Origin: Candidatus Woesearchaeota archaeon
Lineage (GTDB): Archaea; Nanobdellota; Nanobdellia; SCGC-AAA011-G17; JACQNH01
Assembly: GCA_016203175.1 (NCBI GenBank)
Contig: JACQNH010000070.1
Location: forward strand, 1-24,244
Length of the DNA: 24,244 bases
Direction: 5' to 3'
How positions within the stretch are numbered: position 1 is the first letter of the stretch; every line of letters starts with the position of its first letter. Positions 6,794-13,267 of the stretch are shown here, one piece after another. Made by a program: the position numbers and the translations under genes. The notes beneath the pieces were generated by a model that was not told where the DNA came from, did not search any database, and worked only from the letters and a program-made list of their open reading frames with translations.

Positions 6794-7300
6794 ATGACAG
6801 AGCAAGTTTTAACTGAAAAACCTGAAGAAAAAACAAAGATCTTTGCATTAAGAACTACAGCAAATAGGGAGGATCAGGTATTTGATTTTTTAATAGCTAA
6901 TTTATCTAAAAAGAATTTAGCAGTTTATAGTTTATTAAGGCCTCATGGTTTAAGGGGTTATATTTTTGTTGAATCTAGGGATTTTGAAAGTGCTGAAGAA
7001 GCTTCAACTGGTGTTCCTTATGCTAGAGGAGTTTTACCTAAGGTAGTTGGGTATAGTGAAATTGAACATATGTTGGAGCAAGTAAAATCTACTGTTGCTA
7101 TTCAGAAAAATGATATTGTGGAGATTATATCTGGTCCATTTAAAAGGGAAAAAGCTAAGATTACAAGAGTAGATATGCAGAAGGAAGAGGTTGTTGTTGA
7201 ATTATTAGAGAGTGCTGTTCCAATTCCATTGACATTAAAAGTGGATTCTGTTAAAGTTATAAGAAGAGAAAGTGAAGAGGAAGAGGCTAAAGAAGAATAA
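6794..7300 (+). CDS. spt5: Transcription elongation factor Spt5 (NusG family)
   Basis: 168 residues. NGN domain about 12-95, including the typical IFALRTTANREDQVFDFL start and RGYIFVES; KOW domain about 103-160, including DIVEIISGPFKREKAKI. With Spt4 it binds the RNA polymerase clamp and keeps transcription processive. A short acidic tail (RRESEEEEAKEE) is present. The stop codon overlaps the L11 start (TAATG), so the two are translationally coupled. N-terminal ATG follows secE by one base. Confidence 0.95.
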   Translation: MTEQVLTEKPEEKTKIFALRTTANREDQVFDFLIANLSKKNLAVYSLLRPHGLRGYIFVESRDFESAEEASTGVPYARGVLPKVVGYSEIEHMLEQVKSTVAIQKNDIVEIISGPFKREKAKITRVDMQKEEVVVELLESAVPIPLTLKVDSVKVIRRESEEEEAKEE

Positions 7301-8082
7301 TGGCAGAAGAAAAGATAGAGTTTATGGTTGAAGGTGGAAAGGCTGTACCTAATGCTCAAATTTCACAAAAATTAGGACCTATGAAGATTAATATAGCTGA
7401 GGTTATGAAAAAAATAAATGATAAAACCAATGATATGAAAGGGATGCAAGTTCCTGTTAAATTATTTGTTGATGCTAAAACTAAGGAATTTAGGATTGAG
7501 GTTGGAACGCCTCCTGTTTCGGAGTTAATCAAGAAAGAGATTAGTTTGGAGAAGGGTTCTGGAACTCCGAATATTGAGAAAAAAGGAAATATGGCTATTG
7601 AACAGATAATTAAAATAGCTAAATTAAAACAAGCTTCTATGTTTACTAATAATCTGAAATCCGCTATTAAATCTGTGGTTGGAAGTGCTGCTAGTATGGG
7701 TGTTTTAGTTGAGGGTAAGATGCCTAAAGAAGTTAATTCTGAGTTAATGGGTGGGGATTATGATACTATTATTGGTTCTGGAAAATTTGAAATAAGTGAG
7801 CAGAAAAAGTTAGATTTAAACAAGCAATTAGAGGAGGTTAATAAAGAATTAAAGAAAGAGATTGAAAGATTAAAAGCTCAAGAAGAAGCTGAAAAAGCTG
7901 CTGTTGTTGCTCCTGTTGCTGAAGCTGTGCCTGGTGCTGAGGCTAAGGTTGAAGGTGCTGAGGCTAAGCCTGGTGAAGCAGCTGGTGCGAAAGTAGAGGC
8001 TAAGCCTGGTGCTGAGGCTAAAGGCAAAGAAGCTACTACTGCTAAAGGTGCTCCAGCTAAACCTGAATTTAAGAAGAAATAA
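7300..8082 (+). CDS. rpl11: 50S ribosomal protein L11 with long C-terminal extension
   Basis: Residues 1 to about 165 are a standard archaeal L11, which binds the GTPase-associated centre of 23S rRNA: VEGGKAVPNAQISQKLGPMKIN at the start, TPPVSELIKKE in the middle, and GDYDTIIGSGKFEI at the end. Family members usually stop near 160-165; this one has 260 residues. The extra part starts with a lysine/glutamate-rich likely coiled helix (NKQLEEVNKELKKEIERL) and continues as an Ala/Pro/Glu/Lys/Gly low-complexity tail with imperfect repeats of GAEAK, AKPGEA and EAKPGAEAK. The frame is open throughout with no sign of error. Coupled to spt5 by a 1-base overlap. Confidence 0.95.
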   Translation: MAEEKIEFMVEGGKAVPNAQISQKLGPMKINIAEVMKKINDKTNDMKGMQVPVKLFVDAKTKEFRIEVGTPPVSELIKKEISLEKGSGTPNIEKKGNMAIEQIIKIAKLKQASMFTNNLKSAIKSVVGSAASMGVLVEGKMPKEVNSELMGGDYDTIIGSGKFEISEQKKLDLNKQLEEVNKELKKEIERLKAQEEAEKAAVVAPVAEAVPGAEAKVEGAEAKPGEAAGAKVEAKPGAEAKGKEATTAKGAPAKPEFKKK

Positions 8083-8129
8083 ATTCTTTGAATAAATTTA
8101 TAAATTCTGATTTTAGAGTTTTATTTTAA

Positions 8130-8255
8130 GGGGTAGTGGGCCAATCTGGTTAAGCTTCCACCCTTGGGACAACCTTTCTTTTGAAAACAAACGTTGGCGA
8201 AAGAAAGGAAAATGAAAGTAAGGTGGTGATCCAGGTTCAAATCCTGGCTACCCCA
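8130..8255 (+). tRNA. tRNA-Pro (TGG) with a 52-nt anticodon-loop intron
   Basis: Acceptor GGGGTAG (8130-8136) pairs with CTACCCC (8248-8254), discriminator A at 8255. Anticodon stem CCACC (8158-8162) pairs with GGTGG (8222-8226); the loop reads C-T-TGG-G with anticodon TGG at 8165-8167. T-arm CCAGG-TTCAAAT-CCTGG is perfect. The D stem has three pairs (G-T, G-C, C-G). Between position 37 (8168) and 38 (8221) lies the intron, at the canonical archaeal site. TATA-like AATTTATAAATT (about 8092-8103) lies about 30 bases upstream. Confidence 0.93.
8169..8220 (+). other. Intron of tRNA-Pro(TGG), canonical 37/38 position
   Basis: 52 nt between tRNA positions 37 and 38; because the base after each boundary is A, the exact cut may be one base later. 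Inside it, CCTTTCTTT pairs with AAAGAAAGG to form a long hairpin. No clear box C and box D pair (as found in tRNA-Trp introns) is visible. Expected to be removed by the splicing endonuclease encoded at 20137-20724. Confidence 0.85.
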
Positions 8256-8312
8256 TTTTAAACAAAAGCCTTATAAATATGTTAAATGCATTTTAAAATG
8301 GATTGGAGTAAG

Positions 8313-8525
8313 ATGACAAAAACTAAAACTGTGGGTTCTACGGGTAGATTTGGTGTAAAATATGGATTAACAATAAGACATAGGGTTTTGGATATAGAAA
8401 AAATCCAAAGGAAGAAGCAAAAATGTCCTTATTGTGGAAGATTAAAGGCTAAAAGGATTTCATTCGGAATATTTAAATGTGGGAAGTGCGATTCAAAATT
8501 TACTGGAAAGGCTTATGAGGTTTAA
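8313..8525 (+). CDS. rpl37ae: 50S ribosomal protein L37Ae
   Basis: 70 residues from the ATG at 8313 (MTKTKTVGSTGRFGVKYG), which matches the normal N-terminus of the family and has GGAG at 8305-8308. In-frame ATGs at 8286 and 8298 also exist; the latter lies about 24 bases after a TATA box (CTTATAAATAT, about 8269-8279) and would suit a leaderless start adding five residues. The zinc ribbon is CPYCGRLKAKRISFGIFKCGKC. It heads a run of L37Ae, RpoP, prefoldin beta and UPF0147 genes, a conserved archaeal order. Confidence 0.93.
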   Translation: MTKTKTVGSTGRFGVKYGLTIRHRVLDIEKIQRKKQKCPYCGRLKAKRISFGIFKCGKCDSKFTGKAYEV

Positions 8526-8527
8526 AG

Positions 8528-8665
8528 ATGGCAACGTATAAATGTTTTGTTTGTGAAAAGATTATAAAGAAAGAGTATATTAAGAAAAAGATTAGATGTC
8601 CTTATTGTGGTTCTAAAATTTTATATAAACCAAGAAGCGTTGAAACTGTTATAAAGGCAATTTAA
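8528..8665 (+). CDS. rpoP: DNA-directed RNA polymerase subunit P (Rpb12-like)
   Basis: 45 residues, typical size. Starts MATYKCFVCEKI and contains the zinc pair CFVC ... CPYCGSKILYK, the Rpb12/RpoP signature; the subunit helps hold the Rpb3/Rpb10-like (D/N) platform of RNA polymerase. GAGGT at 8517-8521, inside the end of L37Ae, is the ribosome-binding site; the gap to L37Ae is 2 bases and to the prefoldin gene 1 base, so it is mid-operon. Confidence 0.93.
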   Translation: MATYKCFVCEKIIKKEYIKKKIRCPYCGSKILYKPRSVETVIKAI

Positions 8666-8666
8666 A

Positions 8667-8996
8667 ATGGCTGAAAAAGAAACTGAGAATAAAATAGAAC
8701 AATTACAATTACTAGAACAAAATATTCAGGCTTTATTAGTTCAAAAACAGAATTTTCAAAATCAATTGTTAGAAATAGAGAATAGTTTAGATGAATTAAG
8801 CAGGATTAAGGATAAACCTTATAAGATCATAGGGCCTATTATGGTATTAACTGAAAAAGAAGAATTAAAAAAAGAATTAGAATCTAAAAAAGAAGTTTTA
8901 GATTTAAGAATAAAAAGTATTGAAAAGCAAGAAAACGAGACAAGAAATAGATTTAAAATTTTACAAGAAGAAATTATAAAAGAGTTAAAGCATTAG
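8667..8996 (+). CDS. pfdB: Prefoldin subunit beta
   Basis: 109 residues. Two long coiled-coil helices, about 5-50 and 68-108, flank a beta-hairpin region (KIIGPIMVLTEKEELKKEL), the beta-class prefoldin pattern. Four beta and two alpha subunits form the jellyfish-shaped chaperone that hands unfolded proteins to the thermosome. Position after rpoP is the usual archaeal context. Starts one base after rpoP ends. Confidence 0.93.
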   Translation: MAEKETENKIEQLQLLEQNIQALLVQKQNFQNQLLEIENSLDELSRIKDKPYKIIGPIMVLTEKEELKKELESKKEVLDLRIKSIEKQENETRNRFKILQEEIIKELKH

Positions 8997-9005
8997 GAGT
9001 TTAAA

Positions 9006-9254
9006 ATGAAGGCTGAATTTATTGAAAATGTTGTTTCTCAATTATCTCAATTAGAATTGGATGATACTATTCCTAGGAATATTAGAAAGAGGATTAATAT
9101 TGAAAGTGTAGCTCTAAAAGAGGAGGGTATTGAGGTGGATGTTAAGTTTAATCGTCTATTAAGTGTTTTAGATGATCTTTCTACTGATCCTAATGTTTCT
9201 TCTGATGTTAGAGCGCAAATATGGCATTTGGTTAGTATATTGGAATCTATGTAA
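9006..9254 (+). CDS. UPF0147 family protein
   Basis: 82 residues, helical: VVSQLSQLELDDTIPRNIRKRI at the start and a second helix pair near LLSVLDDLSTDPNVSSDVRAQIWHLVSIL. The 'DxTIPRNIR' and 'LDELSxDPN(VM)xxxxRxxIW' patterns are typical of the archaeal UPF0147 family, whose function is unknown and which commonly follows prefoldin beta. GGAG at 8996-8999 region precedes the ATG by about 7 bases. Confidence 0.9.
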   Translation: MKAEFIENVVSQLSQLELDDTIPRNIRKRINIESVALKEEGIEVDVKFNRLLSVLDDLSTDPNVSSDVRAQIWHLVSILESM

Positions 9255-9289
9255 GAGGTTATAGAAAAGCTTATAAATTAAATAGCCTC
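9255..9289. promoter_or_regulatory. 8-bp inverted repeat flanking the sepF TATA box
   Basis: GAGGTTAT (9255-9262) and ATAGCCTC (9282-9289) pair over eight positions (one G-T) across 19 bases that contain the TATA box CTTATAAATTA (9270-9280). Same layout as the repeat at srp54, with a different sequence. It could be an operator or, in the upstream transcript, a stem after the UPF0147 stop. Confidence 0.35.
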
Positions 9290-9313
9290 AGATTTTAAAT
9301 TAAGGTGCTTTAA

Positions 9314-9736
9314 ATGTCAATATTCTCTAAATTATTCGGAAAAGGCGAAAGGGTTGAAAGAAGTCAGGCTTTAAGTGAAGAAGACTATTTAGAATTAGAT
9401 TCTGACGTTGAGAAGAAGAATAGGTCTAAGGTTTTAGTTAAGCCCTTTGTTATTAGGGAATTTGGTGATATAAAAGATGCTATTGATTCTTTAAGAGAAG
9501 GATATACAATTACTTTAATTAATATTAAACCATTAAAAGATAAAGATTTAGTTGAATTGAAAAGAACTATTTCTAAATTGAAAAAGGTTTGTGACGCTAT
9601 TGAAGGAGATATTGCTGGTTTTGGAGATGATTGGATTGTTGCTACACCATCTTTTGCTGAGGTTTTTAGAGCAATGAATGCTAGACCTGCTAATGTTCCT
9701 CAAGAGAGAAATCAAGTTAGAGATGAGGATTTTTAA
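9314..9736 (+). CDS. sepF: SepF-like cell division protein
   Basis: 140 residues. The N-terminal MSIFSKLFGK is an amphipathic membrane-targeting helix; after a linker, residues about 40-128 form the SepF/DUF552 core (VLVKPFVIREFGDIKDAIDSL, TLINIKPLKDKD, DAIEGDIAGFGDDWIVATP). In archaea that use FtsZ, SepF is the membrane anchor of the Z ring. AAGGTG lies about 8 bases before the ATG, and a TATA box at 9270-9280 about 40 bases before it. FtsZ itself is not in the window. Confidence 0.9.
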   Translation: MSIFSKLFGKGERVERSQALSEEDYLELDSDVEKKNRSKVLVKPFVIREFGDIKDAIDSLREGYTITLINIKPLKDKDLVELKRTISKLKKVCDAIEGDIAGFGDDWIVATPSFAEVFRAMNARPANVPQERNQVRDEDF

Positions 9737-9798
9737 GTTAATATTTTAAAACAGTCTTTTGAAAACTTTTATAAACTTAACTTCTTTTTAGTTTTGTA

Positions 9799-10320
9799 AT
9801 GGATAAATTAGAAAATCAACCATGCCCTTTTTGTAGGAATAAGACTCTTACATTAACTGAAGGAGAGATTGAAATACCTTATTTTGGTAAAACATTTGTA
9901 TTTGGTATGAATTGTTCTAGCTGTAAATATAATAAATCCGATGTTGAGGCTGCTGAACAAAAGGATCCTTGTAGATATACTTTAGAGACTAGTGGTGAAG
10001 AGGATATGAAGATAAGGGTTGTTAAAAGCTCTGAAGCAAGTATTAAAATTCCTACCTTGAAAATGGAAGTTAAACCGGGTCCTGATTCTGAGGGTTATGT
10101 TAGTAATATAGAAGGTGTTTTGGATAGGTTTAAGAAAATTATTGAAGAGCAAAGAGATTTAAGTGAGGAGGAAGATGTTAAGAAAAATGCTAAGAATTTA
10201 CTTAAAAAATTATGGAAGATTAAATTAGGGGATATACCAATTAAGATTGTTATTGAAGATCCTTCTGGGAATTCTGCTATAATATCTCAAAAAGCTAAAA
10301 TGGAAAAGTTGAAGGTATAA
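9799..10320 (+). CDS. ZPR1-related zinc finger protein
   Basis: 173 residues. Starts with a zinc finger CPFCRNKTLTLTEGEIEIPYFGKTFVFGMNC..CSSCKY: CxxC and CxxC separated by about 29 residues, followed by KSDVE, the ZPR1 signature. The rest corresponds to the ZPR1 beta-rich domain (RVVKSSEASIKIPTL, PGPDSEGYVSNIEGVLDRF) and C-terminal LGDIPIKIVIEDPSGNSAII. Eukaryotic ZPR1 helps fold eEF1A; the archaeal single-copy version probably acts as an elongation-factor chaperone (inference from family). Leaderless start about 25 bases after TTTTATAAACTT. Confidence 0.92.
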   Translation: MDKLENQPCPFCRNKTLTLTEGEIEIPYFGKTFVFGMNCSSCKYNKSDVEAAEQKDPCRYTLETSGEEDMKIRVVKSSEASIKIPTLKMEVKPGPDSEGYVSNIEGVLDRFKKIIEEQRDLSEEEDVKKNAKNLLKKLWKIKLGDIPIKIVIEDPSGNSAIISQKAKMEKLKV

Positions 10321-10321
10321 A

Positions 10322-10594
10322 TTAGAAATCAAACCCTAAAATTTTTTTAATAAATGCATCAATTTCTTTTATTTTCTCTTTGTTTAGTGATACTTGTAAT
10401 CCATAAGAAGTTGGCTTAGAGATAATAAATCCTTTTTTAATTAATTCTTTTGCTACTTTATTAATCTCTTTACTCAAGTGAGAAGGAAAACCTCTTCTTA
10501 ATGTATCAAAATGAATATGTGCCCCACCAATCATCTTTTTTCTTCTTAGATTATATAATATTGTTGCTTTAATTTTTTCTTCATCACTATTCAT
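10322..10594 (-). CDS. Small winged-helix protein
   Basis: 90 residues. After a short start (MNSDEEKIKATILYNLRRKKMIGGAH), residues about 27-75 read as a winged helix: HFDTLRRGFPSHLSKEINKVAKELIKKGFIISKP followed by YGLQVSLN as the wing. Highly similar layouts occur in small conserved archaeal proteins of unknown function. No membrane or enzymatic motif. Convergent with the ZPR1 gene (one base between stops) and divergent from the next regulator. Confidence 0.6.
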   Translation of the reverse strand: MNSDEEKIKATILYNLRRKKMIGGAHIHFDTLRRGFPSHLSKEINKVAKELIKKGFIISKPTSYGLQVSLNKEKIKEIDAFIKKILGFDF

Positions 10595-10613
10595 TCTTTT
10601 GTTTATAAATTGT

Positions 10614-10696
10614 AATATTTAAATATTTCTAATTTTGAAATTTAAAAACAATAATCGAAACATTTATAAATGAAGGCGTGATTGGTTAATTAATCA
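10614..10696. promoter_or_regulatory. Divergent promoter region with palindromes between two winged-helix genes
   Basis: AATATTTAAATATT at 10614-10627 is a perfect 14-bp palindrome that also serves as the TATA region of the leftward gene (ATG at 10594). The rightward gene has TATA CATTTATAAATG (about 10660-10671); just downstream, TGATTGGTTAATTAATCA (10679-10696) has 5-bp inverted arms and covers the expected transcription start near 10693. A repressor bound there would block that gene, which itself encodes a DNA-binding protein. Confidence 0.4.
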
Positions 10697-10701
10697 TTAA
10701 A

Positions 10702-11013
10702 ATGGAATCGGAAACAATATTCGTGGAAGTATTTGGAAAAAATCCTATAATTAGAGTATTAGATTTTTTAATTACTTTTCAATTATTTGATTATCCGTTA
10801 ACAGAGATAGCTAAAAATTCTGGTGTTAGTTACTCTACTTTACAAACTTTTTGGGATAAATTGGTTAAAAATAAAATAGTAATTAAAACAAGAAGGGTTG
10901 GAAAGTCAGATCTTTTTAAGTTGAATATAAATAATCCAGCTGTAAAACAACTTATAAAACTTGACTGGAGTTTAATTAAGGGTATAGAAGAAGAAATTTT
11001 AATCGAGGCATAG
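10702..11013 (+). CDS. Winged-helix transcriptional regulator
   Basis: 103 residues. HTH of the ArsR/MarR-like winged type at about 25-75: QLFDYPLTEIAKNSGVSYSTLQTFWDKLVKNKIV, then wing KTRRVGKSDLFKLN. The C-terminal helix (PAVKQLIKLDWSLIKGIEEEI) probably dimerises. Leaderless start after TTTATAAA. The inverted repeat at 10679-10696 over its start site suggests autoregulation (inference). Confidence 0.75.
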   Translation: MESETIFVEVFGKNPIIRVLDFLITFQLFDYPLTEIAKNSGVSYSTLQTFWDKLVKNKIVIKTRRVGKSDLFKLNINNPAVKQLIKLDWSLIKGIEEEILIEA

Positions 11014-11044
11014 GTTTAAAAATTTTGTTTTTTAATTTAAATTT

Positions 11045-11698
11045 ATGAAAGTTTTATTTGTGCCAACTTATGTTAAATTGGATGTTTTACCTAGTTTAAA
11101 GAAGGTTAAAATTAATGGAAGGATTGGGGTTATAACTACTGCACAATTTGTAAACCAATTGGACCTAATTTGTAAGAATTTAAAGAATTCTGTTAAAGGT
11201 GGTCAAATTTTAGGTTGTAATGTTGAAAGCGCTAAAAAAATTCAAAATAAAGTTGATGCTTTTTTGTATATTGGTTTGGGAATGTTTCATCCTTGGGCTT
11301 TAATAGTTTTAAATAAACCTGTTTATGTTTTGAATCCTTTAACTCAGGAAATTAAAAAAATTAGTGAGGATGAGATTAAAAAATATAGAAAAGAAAGAAA
11401 AGGAAAAGTTTTGAAATTTATGCATGCTAAAACTGTTGGTTTATTGGTAAGTACAAAACCATTGCAACAGAATTTAAATAAGGCTTTAATCTTGAAAGAT
11501 TCTATTTTAGGGAAAAAAGTTTATATTTTTGTTTCGAATAATTTAAATGAACAGCAATTGGAGAATTTTAAAGGCGTAGACTGCTGGGTCAATACTGCTT
11601 GTCCTAGAATTGAAGGGGAAAAGATGCTGAATTATTCAGAAATTCCTCAGAAATATTTGAGTAAAAAGATAAGTTATGATTATTTAGAAGGTAGTTAA
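11045..11698 (+). CDS. dph2: Dph2-like diphthamide synthase lacking the N-terminal domain
   Basis: 217 residues. Archaeal Dph2 (about 330-345 residues) is the [4Fe-4S] radical enzyme that transfers aminocarboxypropyl from SAM to a histidine of elongation factor 2. Here residues 1-217 align in layout with domains 2 and 3: VGVITTAQFVNQ-like strand, GGQILGCN (Cys58), LYIGLGMFHPWAL, PVYVLNPLT, and CWVNTACPRIEG (Cys186). The first domain, holding the third cluster cysteine, is missing. The start is firm: a TATA box (AGGTTTAAAAAT) lies about 30 bases upstream and the preceding gene ends at 11013. Either the missing domain is encoded elsewhere or the enzyme works differently. Ends overlap the convergent gene by 15 bases. 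Confidence 0.8.
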   Translation: MKVLFVPTYVKLDVLPSLKKVKINGRIGVITTAQFVNQLDLICKNLKNSVKGGQILGCNVESAKKIQNKVDAFLYIGLGMFHPWALIVLNKPVYVLNPLTQEIKKISEDEIKKYRKERKGKVLKFMHAKTVGLLVSTKPLQQNLNKALILKDSILGKKVYIFVSNNLNEQQLENFKGVDCWVNTACPRIEGEKMLNYSEIPQKYLSKKISYDYLEGS

Positions 11699-12439
11699 TC
11701 TAAGTTTTATTCTGAAGATAATACCTGCTATTCCCAATTGTGCTAAAGAACTTAGAATTGTTGTGTTTAAGGTAGTTGTATATTGGACTAAAATTATTAT
11801 TGTAGTGATTAAAAAATAAATGAAAATAGTTGGGTTTCTTTCTAGAAATTTTAAACTTCTATAATTTGGATCTTGTTTACTAATTGTTTTTATTTTTCCT
11901 CTGATATGCAGATTTAATGGGTATAGCCAATTAATCCCTGATACTGTAAAAGAATCTTCCAGTAAATGAATAAAACAGCCAATAAAAATTCCTATTGCTA
12001 AATAATATAACTGAAAATTTATGAATTTTGAAATTATGAAAGAAAGATAAAACCAACCAATACTAATAATAATTATACCTAATAGAGAATGCCATAATCC
12101 TCTGTGACCGTCTTTTAAAGGAGGGATAATAAATTTCAAGATCCAGGTTAAAGGTTTTAAAGTCCATCTTGTAATTTTGCTTGCAATTGGGAATATGAAA
12201 GATAGGAAATAAATTGTTCTTCTGATTATTCCTTTTGATTTAAATAATCTTATATGATTTAGATAAGTATCACCTGCATCAACTGCATCTGGTAATAATG
12301 AGCCTATAACTAAACCAATTAAGAAGATTAAAATGCTTAATATTGTGAATAGTTGAAGAACATTGTAGTTTTTGATAATATAAACTAGAAATGGTGATGT
12401 TAAAAGTAAAGCAATTAAAACATGATATTTTCCTAGCAT
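11684..12439 (-). CDS. YdjM/DUF457-like membrane-bound metal-dependent hydrolase
   Basis: 251 residues, about five or six membrane helices. Conserved polar motifs of the family are present: MLGKYHVL at the start, GSLLPDAVDAGD, a loop GHRGLWHSLLG, and CFIHLLEDSFTVSGINWLYPL. His and Asp residues in these motifs would bind metal at the membrane face. Family members have been linked to lipid or DNA-damage-related functions but the substrate is unknown. Its 3' end overlaps the convergent dph2-like gene by 15 bases. Confidence 0.82.
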   Translation of the reverse strand: MLGKYHVLIALLLTSPFLVYIIKNYNVLQLFTILSILIFLIGLVIGSLLPDAVDAGDTYLNHIRLFKSKGIIRRTIYFLSFIFPIASKITRWTLKPLTWILKFIIPPLKDGHRGLWHSLLGIIIISIGWFYLSFIISKFINFQLYYLAIGIFIGCFIHLLEDSFTVSGINWLYPLNLHIRGKIKTISKQDPNYRSLKFLERNPTIFIYFLITTIIILVQYTTTLNTTILSSLAQLGIAGIIFRIKLRLTTF

Positions 12440-12507
12440 TTTAGACCTCTTTTGTATAATTGCTTAAAATTACTAGTTTTTAAAAATTTCTTTTGCTGGT
12501 GACTAGT

Positions 12508-12918
12508 TTATTTAATATACTTAACTAAATCTTTTGTTTTGAATATTTTTATTTTATTTTGTTTTTCAAAATGCTTATCATCAGACCATATTGGAAGGTT
12601 CGCAGCTAATGCAGCAGCTATAAAAGGCGTATCATCTTTATCAATGCGATCCATAATGTCCATTGCTTCCTGCATAAATGGTTTGATTAAATCATCCCTC
12701 AAAACACAAACATTTATCATTATTTTATTAAAAACGTATTTAAATTCTTCATCTCCTACCATCGACTTTTTCTTTATGACATTTATATATTTCTCAATCT
12801 CTTCTTTTGATACACCTATTGTTACGAATTCAATATTACTTTCTTTTATTATCCCCCTAGAATCCGAGTTTTTAATCAAGGCAGCTATTATTCGGTTAGT
12901 ATCTACTAAGATTTTCAT
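12508..12918 (-). CDS. PIN-domain ribonuclease, VapC-type toxin
   Basis: 136 residues. PIN acidic residues visible: ILVDTNRII (first Asp, residue 5), a middle acidic helix (EEIEKYIN), and DRIDKDDTPFIAAALAANLPIWSDD with the third and fourth acids. PIN nucleases cleave tRNA, rRNA or mRNA with Mg2+. It overlaps the upstream antitoxin-like gene by 4 bases, the normal VapBC arrangement. Cognate RNA target cannot be told from sequence. Confidence 0.8.
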   Translation of the reverse strand: MKILVDTNRIIAALIKNSDSRGIIKESNIEFVTIGVSKEEIEKYINVIKKKSMVGDEEFKYVFNKIMINVCVLRDDLIKPFMQEAMDIMDRIDKDDTPFIAAALAANLPIWSDDKHFEKQNKIKIFKTKDLVKYIK

Positions 12919-13133
12919 TCAAACCTTTTTCTTATATCAGATTTTAATTTGTTGCCTATAACTTCTGCATCTTTTTCTGTTAGTTTAATTCTTTTAATTA
13001 TTTTTTCTTCTAATTCAAACTCTTCTAATTTTTTTTCAAAAGCTTGCCTGGCTACCTCGGACCATTTCATTTCAGGATGTTCAGATAACCTTTTATGCAA
13101 AATCTCTGGAACTGCTAATGTTAAGTTTGTCAT
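12915..13133 (-). CDS. VapB-like antitoxin
   Basis: 72 residues, small and charged, directly before the PIN gene. N-terminal TNLTLAVPEILHKRLSEHPEMKWSEVARQAFEKKLEEF resembles the ribbon-helix-helix family found in archaeal VapB antitoxins; the C-terminal half (KLTEKDAEVIGNKLKSDIRKRFE) would wrap the toxin. A TATA-like CTTTAAATA lies about 30 bases upstream of the ATG. The pairing is inferred from size, overlap and domain pattern. Confidence 0.72.
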   Translation of the reverse strand: MTNLTLAVPEILHKRLSEHPEMKWSEVARQAFEKKLEEFELEEKIIKRIKLTEKDAEVIGNKLKSDIRKRFE

Positions 13134-13267
13134 ATTTATGTGTAATATGTGTAGACTATTTAAAGGTTTCGATTTAATTGTATTATAACGTAAGATGAGA
13201 CAAATAAATCAAAAAATTTTCGTGTACTTAAAGATAGATTTAAAAAGTATTTAAGTTTATTAAGTTT

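Noticed and set aside
8169..8220. Box C/D guide RNA inside the tRNA-Pro intron
   Set aside because: No recognisable C (RTGATGA) and D (CTGA) box pair is present in the intron.
12539..12961. Plus-strand open frame opposite the PIN gene
   Set aside because: Shadow frame; the minus strand carries clear PIN and antitoxin signatures with the 4-base overlap.
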